NCBI GenBank assembly: GCA_039024895.1
Contig: JBCCPJ010000001.1
Span: 1 to 64,000, forward strand
Direction of reading: 5' to 3'
DNA from: JAJDOD01 sp039024895
Lineage (GTDB): Bacteria > Pseudomonadota > Alphaproteobacteria > Rhodobacterales > Rhodobacteraceae
DNA: 64,000 nucleotides
Part shown: positions 54,387 to 64,000 of the stretch, in pieces
Numbering within the stretch: position 1 is the first letter of the stretch
How the letters are laid out: each line of letters begins with the position of its first letter
Notes under the pieces: model-generated
The model's database searches: none
What the model saw: only the letters and a program-made list of their open reading frames with translations
Told to the model about the DNA's origin: nothing
Position numbers and translations under genes: made by a program

Positions 54387-54938
54387 TCAGATGTAGCCCC
54401 ATTCTTGTTGGGCTGCCTTGGAATAGTGGACCAGTGGACCGCCAAGTTTCTCACCATTTACGGTGAACCGTTCGATTGCGTTGAGCATCGCGTCCTTTTT
54501 GAAGGGAATGTGAATTACCCGCGCGCTTCGATTGTCAATTCGTGTCGCAAGAGTATTGGGCCAATTGTCCCGATGCGAGCTTGGGTTCAAGATCGATTTG
54601 TAGCCTGTGTATGCAATAATGAGTGGGATCTGGTAGTAATCAACCGCCTTCTTGATCTCCCAAGACAGCATACTACCGCTCTTCCGGGTTTTTGACGAAA
54701 CAATCACTACCATGTTCTTTGAAGCGGCAAGGCGTTGGCGAATGCTTGCTTGAAGTGTCTCTAACTTACTCGTGTCGCGTACAGCACTTGCTTTCTCATG
54801 GCTGTTAACAAATTTGAACTCAATACCTCGCGATGCATCCCATCCTTGAACAGTAGCATAATACGCAAAATCTGATTTTGTTGGGTCGGTTTGACCAAGC
54901 CCATCGAACGCGAAATAGGTTCCGGTTCTATTGGCCAT
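54387..54938 (-). CDS. thsB: ThsB-like TIR protein (type II Thoeris)
   Basis: A 183-residue protein of the ThsB/MTH538 TIR-like class: N-terminal strand YFAFDG, helix with SDFAYYATVQGW, then KNMVVIVSSKTRKSGSMLSWEIKKAV, holding the catalytic-type Glu94, and the strand IPLIIAYTG. ThsB senses infection and makes a signal nucleotide from NAD+; for type II Thoeris a histidine-ADP-ribose conjugate has been reported. Its start overlaps the end of the ThsA-like gene by 11 nt. The pairing with a membrane Macro protein makes the call firm. Confidence 0.82.
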   Translation of the reverse strand: MANRTGTYFAFDGLGQTDPTKSDFAYYATVQGWDASRGIEFKFVNSHEKASAVRDTSKLETLQASIRQRLAASKNMVVIVSSKTRKSGSMLSWEIKKAVDYYQIPLIIAYTGYKSILNPSSHRDNWPNTLATRIDNRSARVIHIPFKKDAMLNAIERFTVNGEKLGGPLVHYSKAAQQEWGYI

Positions 54939-55779
54939 TCGTCCAATTCCTAACGTGATTTTTCAGATTTATCTCATGAGCCTTGGCTTCGGGCAGGACA
55001 ATGTTGACCTCACCCGTTATTTGGCCGTCACGACCCTCTTCCAAGATTGCGGTGATTATTAGATCGACGAGGGCCGAGTTTTTGATGCCAACCCTCGAAA
55101 GCCCTGATCCCATCAATGGGACCGACAGCGGCTCCATAGAACACGCAGCCCTTGCTTCAGCGGCCATGCCGCGAACCGCCTTAATGAGGATTTCGGCATT
55201 CGCCGATGTAACATTATTCGCCGCATCGGTCTTGCCAAGCGCCACAAAGAGGAATTTCTGATCAGCAGTGCAAGCACGAGCTGTCGTGCCAATCGGGTAT
55301 CTCAACCGGTTGCCCTTCGGTCTGCTTTCTTTTGTACCTTGCACGTTTCTGAGCGAAGCATTTACTTGGTTCCTCCAATCCTCTCGGTCGCCTTGCCAAT
55401 AGGTCGAAAGGACGTGGCCATGCAGTGACTTCGACGAAACCAAATCTTCGTCTACAATGCTGTCGAAGAAGTCATTGGCGCCTATGGCTTTCCAGCCCTG
55501 CTCCTCAAAGATGTTACCGAATTTCAATCTGATCTTTGTGTCGTTGGTGGGGTTTGGGATTGTAACCTCGCGGCGGAGGAAGCCGCTGAACAAGTAGCCA
55601 TCCAAAAAGAAGAGGACGGTACCGGGAATGAGTGCTACCGCCAAAAACCCGGGCAACGACAAGGTAATGTCGCCGTTCTTGAGGACTTCATATGCCTCCA
55701 GCGGAAGAAAAATGGCCCCGAGCGCCCAAAGTAGCGAGCGAAAAAACTCACGCCAGTGTTTCAGAACCCATCGCAACAT
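54928..55779 (-). CDS. thsA: ThsA-like membrane-anchored Macro domain effector (type II Thoeris)
   Basis: The 283-residue protein has two N-terminal membrane helices (about 12-30, FFRSLLWALGAIFLP; about 43-65, PGFLAVALIPGTVLFFLDGYL), then a Macro domain of the ThsA type. Macro features are FGNIFEEQGWKAIGANDFFD, FLFVALGKTDAANN and VPLMGSGLSRVG, the ADP-ribose loop. In type II Thoeris the Macro domain binds the ThsB signal, and the membrane part then damages the inner membrane. The ATG at 55777-55779 has GGAG 7 nt upstream. Directly followed by thsB. Confidence 0.82.
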   Translation of the reverse strand: MLRWVLKHWREFFRSLLWALGAIFLPLEAYEVLKNGDITLSLPGFLAVALIPGTVLFFLDGYLFSGFLRREVTIPNPTNDTKIRLKFGNIFEEQGWKAIGANDFFDSIVDEDLVSSKSLHGHVLSTYWQGDREDWRNQVNASLRNVQGTKESRPKGNRLRYPIGTTARACTADQKFLFVALGKTDAANNVTSANAEILIKAVRGMAAEARAACSMEPLSVPLMGSGLSRVGIKNSALVDLIITAILEEGRDGQITGEVNIVLPEAKAHEINLKNHVRNWTNGQ

Positions 55780-56170
55780 GCAGCACTCCAACCCTTTGGT
55801 TGCTGGGTGGGGATGTAGAGAACTTGTACTCCCTATTCAATCGCGGGATGCATCCTTTTGGGCATTGCCGTCACGACACCTAGTTTTGCCGGCGGGATCT
55901 TCTGGTGGCTTTGGGCTTGGCCAACAACCCCGCTGGGCGCGTTGACTTGGTCGAAGTAGCAAACTGAATCTCGGCAGTTCGATTGAAGATTTCGTCTTCT
56001 TGGAGACTCGGATTTCTTGATCGGTTTAGACTGAGCACGTCCTCGTGGCACAAAACCGTCTTACGGGGTTCCTCTAGAACGAATTAATCCGTTCTCAAGA
56101 AAAGATTTCGCATTGGGTCGGGGCTTGGCAAGAAGTGAGTATCCAATTTGTTTTCTAGGGGAACACTTAA
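55780..56170. other. intergenic region upstream of thsA
   Basis: No gene recognised. It must carry the promoter of the thsAB unit reading left and of the small gene at 56171 reading right. I see no clear repeat or terminator. Confidence 0.35.
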
Positions 56171-56398
56171 GTGAAGAACCAAATGCCTGATACTGAGATC
56201 CATGCCGTTGTCTTAAAGGCTGGCAATGCATACCATATGGCGTTCAGCTCCATGCCCGATCTCCACCAGCTATACGGCACAAAGGAAGCTGCATTGCTTG
56301 CAGCCCGCCGAAATCTAGAGGAACACGGCCACGACCCCAATCTAGTATTGGACCTCACCAACGCGCAACCACACGAGCTCACTGATTATTTGCGATAG
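56171..56398 (+). CDS. small hypothetical protein
   Basis: A 75-residue protein from a GTG with AGGGG upstream. The sequence is acidic and helical at the end (KEAALLAARRNLEEHGHDPNLVLDL). I do not recognise a family. It lies between the Thoeris pair and the serine recombinase. Confidence 0.5.
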   Translation: MKNQMPDTEIHAVVLKAGNAYHMAFSSMPDLHQLYGTKEAALLAARRNLEEHGHDPNLVLDLTNAQPHELTDYLR

Positions 56399-56459
56399 AT
56401 TCAGTCAGCCAACTTTGTTCACGCACCAGTTGTTTTGGCCGTAGAATAAGGCATTCCTA

Positions 56460-56579
56460 CTAGTCTCACATGGGACGTCCCTAAAGATACCCGCTGCAGT
56501 AGTTCGGAAAAGTATCAAAAACTCTAGCGAATCAACCTATTGATACAGTATCATTTGTACTGGAGGCGTATGAGACTAG
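56460..56579. repeat. inverted repeats upstream of the serine recombinase
   Basis: A perfect 9-bp inverted pair, CTAGTCTCA at 56460-56468 and TGAGACTAG at 56571-56579, encloses about 100 nt. The right copy overlaps the recombinase ribosome-binding site. Inside lies GTATCA at 56512-56517 and the palindrome at 56541-56553. Such a layout could be the recombination (res or crossover) site of the enzyme, its operator, or both. Confidence 0.55.
56541..56553. promoter_or_regulatory. 13-bp palindrome, operator or recombinase binding site
   Basis: TGATAC-A-GTATCA is a perfect dyad with one central base, 36 nt before the recombinase ATG. A third half-site, GTATCA, lies at 56512-56517. Serine recombinases commonly bind dyads upstream of their own gene, giving both site-specific exchange and autoregulation. 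Confidence 0.55.
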
Positions 56580-56589
56580 GAGCATCTCA

Positions 56590-57207
56590 ATGGAAAAGTG
56601 GGGTTATGTCCGCGTATCGGTAGATAGGAAATTGCAGGCGGCGGGTTGGGAAGATCAGATCGCGACTCTCAAAGAGTTGGGCGTCACTGATGAAAACATG
56701 AGGATGGAAGAGGCGAGCACACGCACCGCACGACCGGTGTTTGAGAAAATGATTGCCTCAGCCAACCACGAGGCAACACCTCAACGCAAGATTTGCATCT
56801 GTGCTGCAAAGATGGACCGAGCATTTCGCGATCTTGCCGCCGCGGACGCGGCTATCTTCACGCCGCAGAACCCAAACGTCATCTGGCTTCTGCCGGATCT
56901 TTCGAAGAACCCCTTGGACCCGACTGACCCAACGCAGATGCTGCTTGTACGTATGATGGGTGCTGTTGCCCAATTTGAGCGTGACCGCCTTGCAGAACGG
57001 CGAGCATATGGGATTGCCAAGGCTAAGAAAGAGGGCAAGTATAAGGGACGTGCGCCAACTGCTCGCGCCAAGGCTCCTGAGGTCCTAAAATTGCGTGAGC
57101 GTGGATTTCGTCCTGACGAGATCGCCAAACAACTTGAGATTGGTCGGGCGTCTGTATTCCGAATTCTTCGACACCACAGAGAGAGTCAGCCCAGCAACTC
57201 GCAATGA
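56590..57207 (+). CDS. serine recombinase (resolvase/invertase family)
   Basis: A 205-residue protein with the resolvase catalytic domain (about 1-140) and a C-terminal helix-turn-helix (KAPEVLKLRERGFRPDEIAKQ, LEIGRASVFRILR). The nucleophile Ser is in YVRVSVD, and MDRAFRDLAAAD and LVRMMGAVAQFERDRLAERR are family segments. It joins or inverts DNA at paired sites through a phosphoserine intermediate. AGGAG lies 8 nt before the ATG. Its own upstream region holds nested inverted repeats. It lies 17 nt from the end of the convergent hsdR gene. Confidence 0.9.
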   Translation: MEKWGYVRVSVDRKLQAAGWEDQIATLKELGVTDENMRMEEASTRTARPVFEKMIASANHEATPQRKICICAAKMDRAFRDLAAADAAIFTPQNPNVIWLLPDLSKNPLDPTDPTQMLLVRMMGAVAQFERDRLAERRAYGIAKAKKEGKYKGRAPTARAKAPEVLKLRERGFRPDEIAKQLEIGRASVFRILRHHRESQPSNSQ

Positions 57208-57224
57208 CAGGCGTTGGACTGATC

Positions 57225-60200
57225 TCAAATCGACTCAGAAAGAACGGCCTCAGCTTGCGCGATGACTGTCCGCACTGCTTCCTTCGCAAGATCAGGCGGG
57301 TAACCGAACTTCTTCAGAATGCGTCGCACAAGGATGCGCATTTTGGCCCGGGCGCTTTCCTTCTTGTGCCAATCGACGGTCACGTTCGACTTCATGCTCT
57401 TCAAGAGTTCATGTGCGATTATACGCAGTTGTTCGTTGCCCATCACTTCGACGGCACTCTCGTTCTGAGCGAGAGCGTCATAGAACGCCAGTTCGTCGTC
57501 TGACAGTCCTTCTTCGGCCCCCCGATCCGCTGCGGCCTTTATGTCTTTCGCCAAATCGATCAGCTCTTGGATCATCTCGACCGTCGATATCGCATTCGAG
57601 TGATAGCGAGCTACGGCCTCTTCCAACCGCTCCGAGAAAGCCTTGGACTGGACAACGTTGCGTTTCGCACGACTATTGATTTCCCCATTTAGCAGCTTCT
57701 GTAGCGCATCAAGCGCTAGGTTCTTGCGCTCCATGTTCTGCATTTCGAGCAGAAACTCTTCCGACAGGATCGATATATCCGGTGATTGAAGCCCCGCTGC
57801 AGATAGGATGTCGACAATTTCGGCATTTGAGACCGAAGCGTCGATGAGTTGTTCAATCGCGAACTGCTTCGATCTGGAGTTCAGCTTCGCGCTTGGCGAA
57901 GACTTCACAATAGCCGACCGAACTGCTTGGAAAAATCCGACCTCTTCCTTCACATCGCGCGCAAAGTCGCTTGCTGATGCCAGCGCAAAGGCTTTGCCGA
58001 TTTCGGCCACGGCCAACTGAAAACGCTGACGTTCTTTCCCTTTCGCCTCATCGCCTTCAGCCCGCGCGGCGGCTTCGTTCTGTTTCCTGAGCACCCAGTC
58101 TGTTGCATCGGCGAGCGCAACAAGCCGTTCGCTGGGTTCACCATCTATGCCAAGCGAGTAGTCGTGCCCATGGAACATGCCTCGCACCACATCCAGCTTT
58201 TCCGCTAACACGGCGACCGCTTGCTCTTCATCTATTCCGGTGCGGTCTTGATCGGATTCTGAGTATTCGGCGAGTGCGTTCTTGAGGTTCTGGAAAATGC
58301 CGATGTAGTCGACAATCAATCCACCGGGCTTGTCTCGAAACACACGGTTTACACGGGCAATGGCCTGCATAAGATTATGCCCGCGCATAGGCTTATCGAT
58401 GTACATAGTGTGCATGCATGGCGCATCGAAGCCGGTTAACCACATATCACGCACGATAACGAGTTTCAGAGGATCGTTGGGATCACGAGCGCGTTTGGCA
58501 AGGTCATCGCGGCCCTTTTTGTTGCGAATGTGGGGCTGCCAGTCGAGTGGATCGGAAGCCGACCCAGTCATGACAATTTTCACAGCACCCTTCGTATCAT
58601 CATCAGAATGCCAATCCGGCCTGAGCTCTACGAGGTGCTGATACAAGGAAACACAAATTCGGCGGCTCATGCACACGGCCATCGCCTTGCCACTCAATCC
58701 TTCAAGGCGCGCTTCTAAGTGTTGAACCAAGTCTTCCGCGACTTGCCGCATCCGTTTTTCAGACCCGACCAACGCCTCAACGCTCGCCCACTTGGCTTTT
58801 GCCTTCTCCTGCTCCGACAATGTCGAGTCTTCGAGGATTTGCTCGATCTCAGTATCGATCAACGGTTTCTGATCTTCGTCGAGTTCAATGCGGGCCAACC
58901 GGCTTTCGTAATAGATAGGAACTGTGGCGCCGTCTTCGACCGCTCGTGTGATGTCGTAAACGTCAATGTCCTCGCCAAAGACTGAACGCGTGCTCTTGTC
59001 TGCTCCCTCGATCGGGGTCCCGGTAAAGCCGATGAACGAAGCGTTGGGTAGGGCTTGGCGGACATAGTGAGCGTGTCCATAGCGCCGAGCTCCAGTCGCT
59101 TGGTCGAGCTTGGCGTCAAATCCGTATTGGCTCCTGTGCGCCTCGTCTGCGATTACAACAACGTTGCTACGGTCCGTCAGCTCGGGGAAACGCTCCTCGC
59201 CTCGCTCAGGCGCGAATTTCTGCATGGTCGTAAAGATCACGCCGCCACTTGAACGCTGGAGAAGTCGCCGTAATTCCTCCCTGCTCTCGGCTTGATCCGG
59301 TGTTTGGCGGATCAAATCTTTGCACATCCCGAAGGTGGTGAAGAGTTGGTCGTCTAGGTCGTTTCGGTCGGTGAGCACTAAAAGGGTAGGGTTTTCCAAC
59401 TCCTCCGAACGCACCAACAGCCCGCCGAAAAACGCCATAAGCAAGCTCTTCCCGGACCCCTGCGTGTGCCATATGACCCCAATTCGCCGATCTCCATCGG
59501 GCGACGACGCCTGAACTGCACTCTTCAGCGCCTTTCGCGCACCGAAGAATTGATGGTAACCGCCAACGATTTTGAATGGGCCATCACCTTTGTCGGCAAA
59601 GACAGTGAAGTCGCGGACCAGTGAAAGCAAATGCTCCCTATCAAGAAGCCCACGCAGCAAAGTGTCGAGCTCGTGAGGTCCGCTTGTTGTGAAGTCGCCC
59701 GCCTCGCCAGTGATTGAGCGCCAAGGCATGAACCTTTCCTGATCAGCCGTCAGTGAGCCCACGCGCGCTGTCAGGCCGTCTGAGATGACCAGCACACCGT
59801 TAGTTCGGAAAAGCGATGGGATCTGCGCCTTGTAGGTCTGAAGCTGGTCAAACGCGGCTTCGACGGTCGCGTTTTCGCCTGCCGCATTCTTAAGCTCGAC
59901 AACCGCGAGAGGTAATCCGTTCACGAAAACGACCACGTCGGGTCGGCGGTTATGCTTTCCTTCAACGACCGTAAATTGATTGGTTACGACCCAGTCGTTG
60001 TTGTCTGGCTCGGAAAAGTCGATCAGCCAGACCTTGTCGCCGCGAATAGTGCCGTCCTCAATCGGGAATTCGACATCGATCCCGTCGACAAGCATCTGGT
60101 GCACACGCCGGTTCTCCTCGACAAGGCTGGGCGTCTCACGTCGTTGGAGCGCGCGCAATGCCTCGTGGATAGCATCTACCGGGATTGTTGGGTTCAAGCT

Positions 60201-60365
60201 CTGGGCAGCAGCCAGCAGGCGCTCGAAAAGCACCACCTCATGATAGGTGTCACGTTCCGGATTACTGCCGTCTGGCGAAGCTTCCTCGGCCCCAAGTTGG
60301 GTGTATCCGAGCTCCACTAACGTCGAAAGGACGACCTGTTCCACCAAGTCTTCGTTGATCGTCAT
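57225..60365 (-). CDS. hsdR: HsdR, type I restriction enzyme R subunit
   Basis: HsdR cuts foreign DNA after ATP-driven translocation by the HsdR2M2S complex. The 1046-residue protein has the nuclease motif with Asp143 (RPDVVVF) and Glu157-x-Lys159 (AVVELKN), Walker A TQGSGKSL (301-308) and DEAH (407-410, VVIADEAHRSQ). Helicase motifs TGTPIEG and a C-terminal helical domain follow. Length is typical. The ATG overlaps the stop of the abi-like gene (ATGA), so it is coupled to the upstream hsd genes. Confidence 0.96.
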   Translation of the reverse strand: MTINEDLVEQVVLSTLVELGYTQLGAEEASPDGSNPERDTYHEVVLFERLLAAAQSLNPTIPVDAIHEALRALQRRETPSLVEENRRVHQMLVDGIDVEFPIEDGTIRGDKVWLIDFSEPDNNDWVVTNQFTVVEGKHNRRPDVVVFVNGLPLAVVELKNAAGENATVEAAFDQLQTYKAQIPSLFRTNGVLVISDGLTARVGSLTADQERFMPWRSITGEAGDFTTSGPHELDTLLRGLLDREHLLSLVRDFTVFADKGDGPFKIVGGYHQFFGARKALKSAVQASSPDGDRRIGVIWHTQGSGKSLLMAFFGGLLVRSEELENPTLLVLTDRNDLDDQLFTTFGMCKDLIRQTPDQAESREELRRLLQRSSGGVIFTTMQKFAPERGEERFPELTDRSNVVVIADEAHRSQYGFDAKLDQATGARRYGHAHYVRQALPNASFIGFTGTPIEGADKSTRSVFGEDIDVYDITRAVEDGATVPIYYESRLARIELDEDQKPLIDTEIEQILEDSTLSEQEKAKAKWASVEALVGSEKRMRQVAEDLVQHLEARLEGLSGKAMAVCMSRRICVSLYQHLVELRPDWHSDDDTKGAVKIVMTGSASDPLDWQPHIRNKKGRDDLAKRARDPNDPLKLVIVRDMWLTGFDAPCMHTMYIDKPMRGHNLMQAIARVNRVFRDKPGGLIVDYIGIFQNLKNALAEYSESDQDRTGIDEEQAVAVLAEKLDVVRGMFHGHDYSLGIDGEPSERLVALADATDWVLRKQNEAAARAEGDEAKGKERQRFQLAVAEIGKAFALASASDFARDVKEEVGFFQAVRSAIVKSSPSAKLNSRSKQFAIEQLIDASVSNAEIVDILSAAGLQSPDISILSEEFLLEMQNMERKNLALDALQKLLNGEINSRAKRNVVQSKAFSERLEEAVARYHSNAISTVEMIQELIDLAKDIKAAADRGAEEGLSDDELAFYDALAQNESAVEVMGNEQLRIIAHELLKSMKSNVTVDWHKKESARAKMRILVRRILKKFGYPPDLAKEAVRTVIAQAEAVLSESI

Positions 60366-61111
60366 TCTTCGACCTCCTCGGGGACTATCTCGACTGAGGC
60401 GGTCGTGTTTTGCGCCAGCTTATAGGCTTCGCGGTCGACACCGAACAGCAATTGCGAAGGCGTGATAGACAAGGGAATGCGTTCATCCTCGCCAATCAAG
60501 ATTTCGAGGTCGAGCGATCCGTTCTCGTATGAAATCACGTGAAAGGCCGACGCGTAGTCAATCTTCTCATTTGCAGCACTAAACCTTTCATAGGGTTCGA
60601 GCGTGCGAACCGGATCGGGGGTGTTCTCAAGATAAGCGTTGTGCAGGAACGTCACCAAAGCATCCGCAGCCAACAAAGCAGACCTACGATGGTGCGCGCT
60701 CAACCGCTGTGCGAAGCCGTCTTTACCGTGGCTCAGCGGCCCCGCAGCGTTGCGAAACTCGCCCAACGCGTCCGTCATCTTGTAGTGCTGGGAGATTACT
60801 TTGCTAAAAGGATCGGCCTTGCTCTCAACGAGTCGCATCAATCGAAACGCTGCACTGATCCAATCCTTGAAACTCGGCTGTTCGGATTGGATCGGGCTAT
60901 CCTTCCAGCCCTTGATCGGGTTCGAGGGGTCGTCAAGTTCCGCTATCAGGACCTGACAGGCGCACTCAACCAGCGCCTTTGCTGCATCGATGCAACCGTC
61001 GTTCTCTTCATCGAACTGAAGCTCCAGAGATTCCAACGTCTGGCAGAGCATCGGAGCGTGGCTCCAATGATCGCAAAAAGCTTTGATGCCGGGGTACCAA
61101 TCCTGCCTCAA
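60362..61111 (-). CDS. abortive infection (Abi_C-like) protein inside the hsd operon
   Basis: The product is about 249 residues from a TTG at 61109-61111 that overlaps the hsdS stop as TTGA; the frame stays open far into hsdS but that part is a shadow. Residues about 80-160 (ISQHYKMTDALGEFRNAAGPLSHGKDGF, HHRRSALLAADALVTFLHNAY, in parts) resemble the Abi_C abortive infection C-terminus, a HEPN-like helical fold with RN...HG. It may be a second-line RNase or modulator of the restriction complex. Both ends overlap neighbours by 4 nt. Confidence 0.65.
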   Translation of the reverse strand: MRQDWYPGIKAFCDHWSHAPMLCQTLESLELQFDEENDGCIDAAKALVECACQVLIAELDDPSNPIKGWKDSPIQSEQPSFKDWISAAFRLMRLVESKADPFSKVISQHYKMTDALGEFRNAAGPLSHGKDGFAQRLSAHHRRSALLAADALVTFLHNAYLENTPDPVRTLEPYERFSAANEKIDYASAFHVISYENGSLDLEILIGEDERIPLSITPSQLLFGVDREAYKLAQNTTASVEIVPEEVEE

Positions 61112-62384
61112 GCCGGAGCCTCCACATCTCGCAGACGGATTTCTCCCGACATCAGCTTTGGCAGAAGGAGGTCGCGGGTGGCAGCAAGGGTTCGGTTTTC
61201 GAGGTCGTTCTGGATGGTCTTCTGCATGATGGGTTCCAAAATCTCGCCCATCAATGCCCAAGAATCGTCCGACGGACACACGGTCTTTGCGGCCTTGAGA
61301 TGTCCGCGTTGTATGTGGCCCATCGTTGTGGCCTTGGACGCGGCGATTTGCTGAAACTCGGCAAGGTGCTTGTGCACCCACTGCGTGTAGAACCACGTCG
61401 GGTAGTCATCCGATGAAACCTTAAATAGGTGTTGGTTCAGCGCTCCTTCGCCTGCGGTCCAGAACTTGGCCATGAGGCTGCCTGACCATGAAAATAGGAA
61501 GTCCCCATCCTTGATGACATACTTGTCCGGCACGGCTCGAGAAGCGCGGTTGCTCTTAGCCGTAACCCCATTCCGAAGTTCGGCAATCTTAATCACAGGA
61601 AGGCTTTTCTCCTGATCCTCGGCCGGATATTTCTGAAGAGCCAGACCGTTGAGGAAGGTTGCGATCTCGTCGAGTGGCTTTTCCGTCCAACCTACCGGCA
61701 GGCTATCGCCACCCAGCGTGCCGGGAAATAACGCAGCGAAGGCGGCGGCTTTTTCGGGGTTGGGGATCAGGCTGCCGAGGATGGCGGTTGGGTCGGTTGC
61801 GCCGTCCATCTTGCGCCGAGTGGGGCCGAAGTCGACAAACCAGTCCCGGAAGATCGCCTGCGCAATCGATTCCAGCGTCTCGTTCATGCGCCGGTTCAGT
61901 TCGATCCTGTCGTCGAAGGCCGATAGTGCTTTGGCAACCTGATCCTGAATCTCAAATGGAGGAAGAGGAAACGGTTGAATTCCGAAAGTATCACGGCTGA
62001 GGCTAGGGTTCGACGTCCCGTCCTTTAGGTGATTGAGGCCGACGAAGTCGACGAAATAGTAGAAGAACTTAGGATGAACCTCCTTTTGAAACTCGACATA
62101 ATACGCCGTGTCAATCACCCAAAACGGGCCATCGACCCATTCAACTCCCAGATTACCTTGGCCCTTTCGTCCAAGAATTGCAGTAGGACCGACGCTGAGA
62201 CTCTCTTTGTGGGTACCTGTTGGACCGTTCGATCCGTAGACCACAACGTCACCATCCACACGATTTGATGTGGTGAGCGCCTTCCCGTAGCGCAGTGTGC
62301 AAACCGTGTCCATTCGCACCAATGGCCATTGAAACTCAGTGTCCGGGGGAAACGTGTGGACTGTGCTTACGAGCGGTCGATTCA

Positions 62385-62385
<1 letters not shown>
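61108..62385 (-). CDS. hsdS: HsdS, type I restriction specificity subunit
   Basis: HsdS reads the bipartite DNA target with two recognition domains separated by helical spacers. The 425-residue protein has a first target domain (about 15-150), the conserved helix PFEIQDQVAKALSAFDDRIELNRRMNETLES (in parts), a second target domain with LNGLALQKYPAEDQEKSLPVIKIAEL, and a C-terminal helix ending LPKLMSGEIRLRD. The recognition sequence cannot be predicted. Its ATG overlaps the hsdM stop by 1 nt (TGATG). Confidence 0.94.
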
Positions 62386-63944
<1,559 letters not shown>

Positions 63945-64000
63945 ATCACCGTCCTCTCTGAATTTTCTGACTATGATGCCCGATTTTGTGCCTATTTTAC

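Overview
The window looks like the chromosome of an alphaproteobacterium, most likely a marine member of the Rhodobacterales (Roseobacter group). Supporting signs are an ATP synthase F0 operon of atpI-atpB-atpE-atpF'-atpF with no F1 genes attached, a LexA box of the alphaproteobacterial GTTC-N7-GTTC type in front of imuB, an HPPD gene divergent from an Lrp-type regulator, and many short 4-nt overlaps between genes. The genus cannot be fixed from the sequence alone.

Positions 1-48244 are ordinary core genome. The order is: MFS exporter; msrPQ (repair of oxidised periplasmic methionine); a small soluble chemoreceptor-like protein; a fasciclin protein; imuB; a cytochrome b561-YceI fusion facing a separate YceI gene; an I78-type inhibitor lipoprotein; a GNAT enzyme; a second-type ClpP; a TetR regulator; phoH-miaB; an operon of hydroxyacid dehydrogenase, HELTH lipoprotein and MFS; SH3, VOC and MATE proteins; ptsP; a low-molecular-weight phosphatase; a sirtuin; lysC; a GMC oxidoreductase; pth; the ATP synthase F0 operon; several regulators; a GspL/GspC-like chimera; hppD/lrp; tamA-tamB; a Slam outer-membrane protein with two TbpB-like lipoproteins; rsfS and rlmH.

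Positions 48245-50252 are a decayed junction: a beheaded FecCD permease and two broken IS3-family transposases. At 50253-50300 lies the 3' part of a tRNA-Pro(CGG) gene with no 5' half. I read this as the displaced end of an attachment site. Its orientation implies that an integrated island runs rightwards past the end of the window.

The island (50253 to beyond 64000) is rich in defence genes. It contains (i) a single protein joining a PfkB/ribokinase-type sugar or nucleoside kinase to a C-terminal TIR domain, followed by a small HTH protein; (ii) a coupled pair made of an unknown protein and a TIR-like/DUF4062-like protein; (iii) a two-gene unit with the architecture of type II Thoeris (membrane-anchored Macro protein ThsA and TIR protein ThsB); (iv) a serine recombinase preceded by nested inverted repeats; and (v) a tightly overlapped type I restriction-modification operon, hsdM-hsdS-abi-like-hsdR. 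The PfkB-TIR fusion is the best candidate for an undescribed system. Three TIR or TIR-like proteins within about 5 kb suggest several NAD-linked immune modules side by side.
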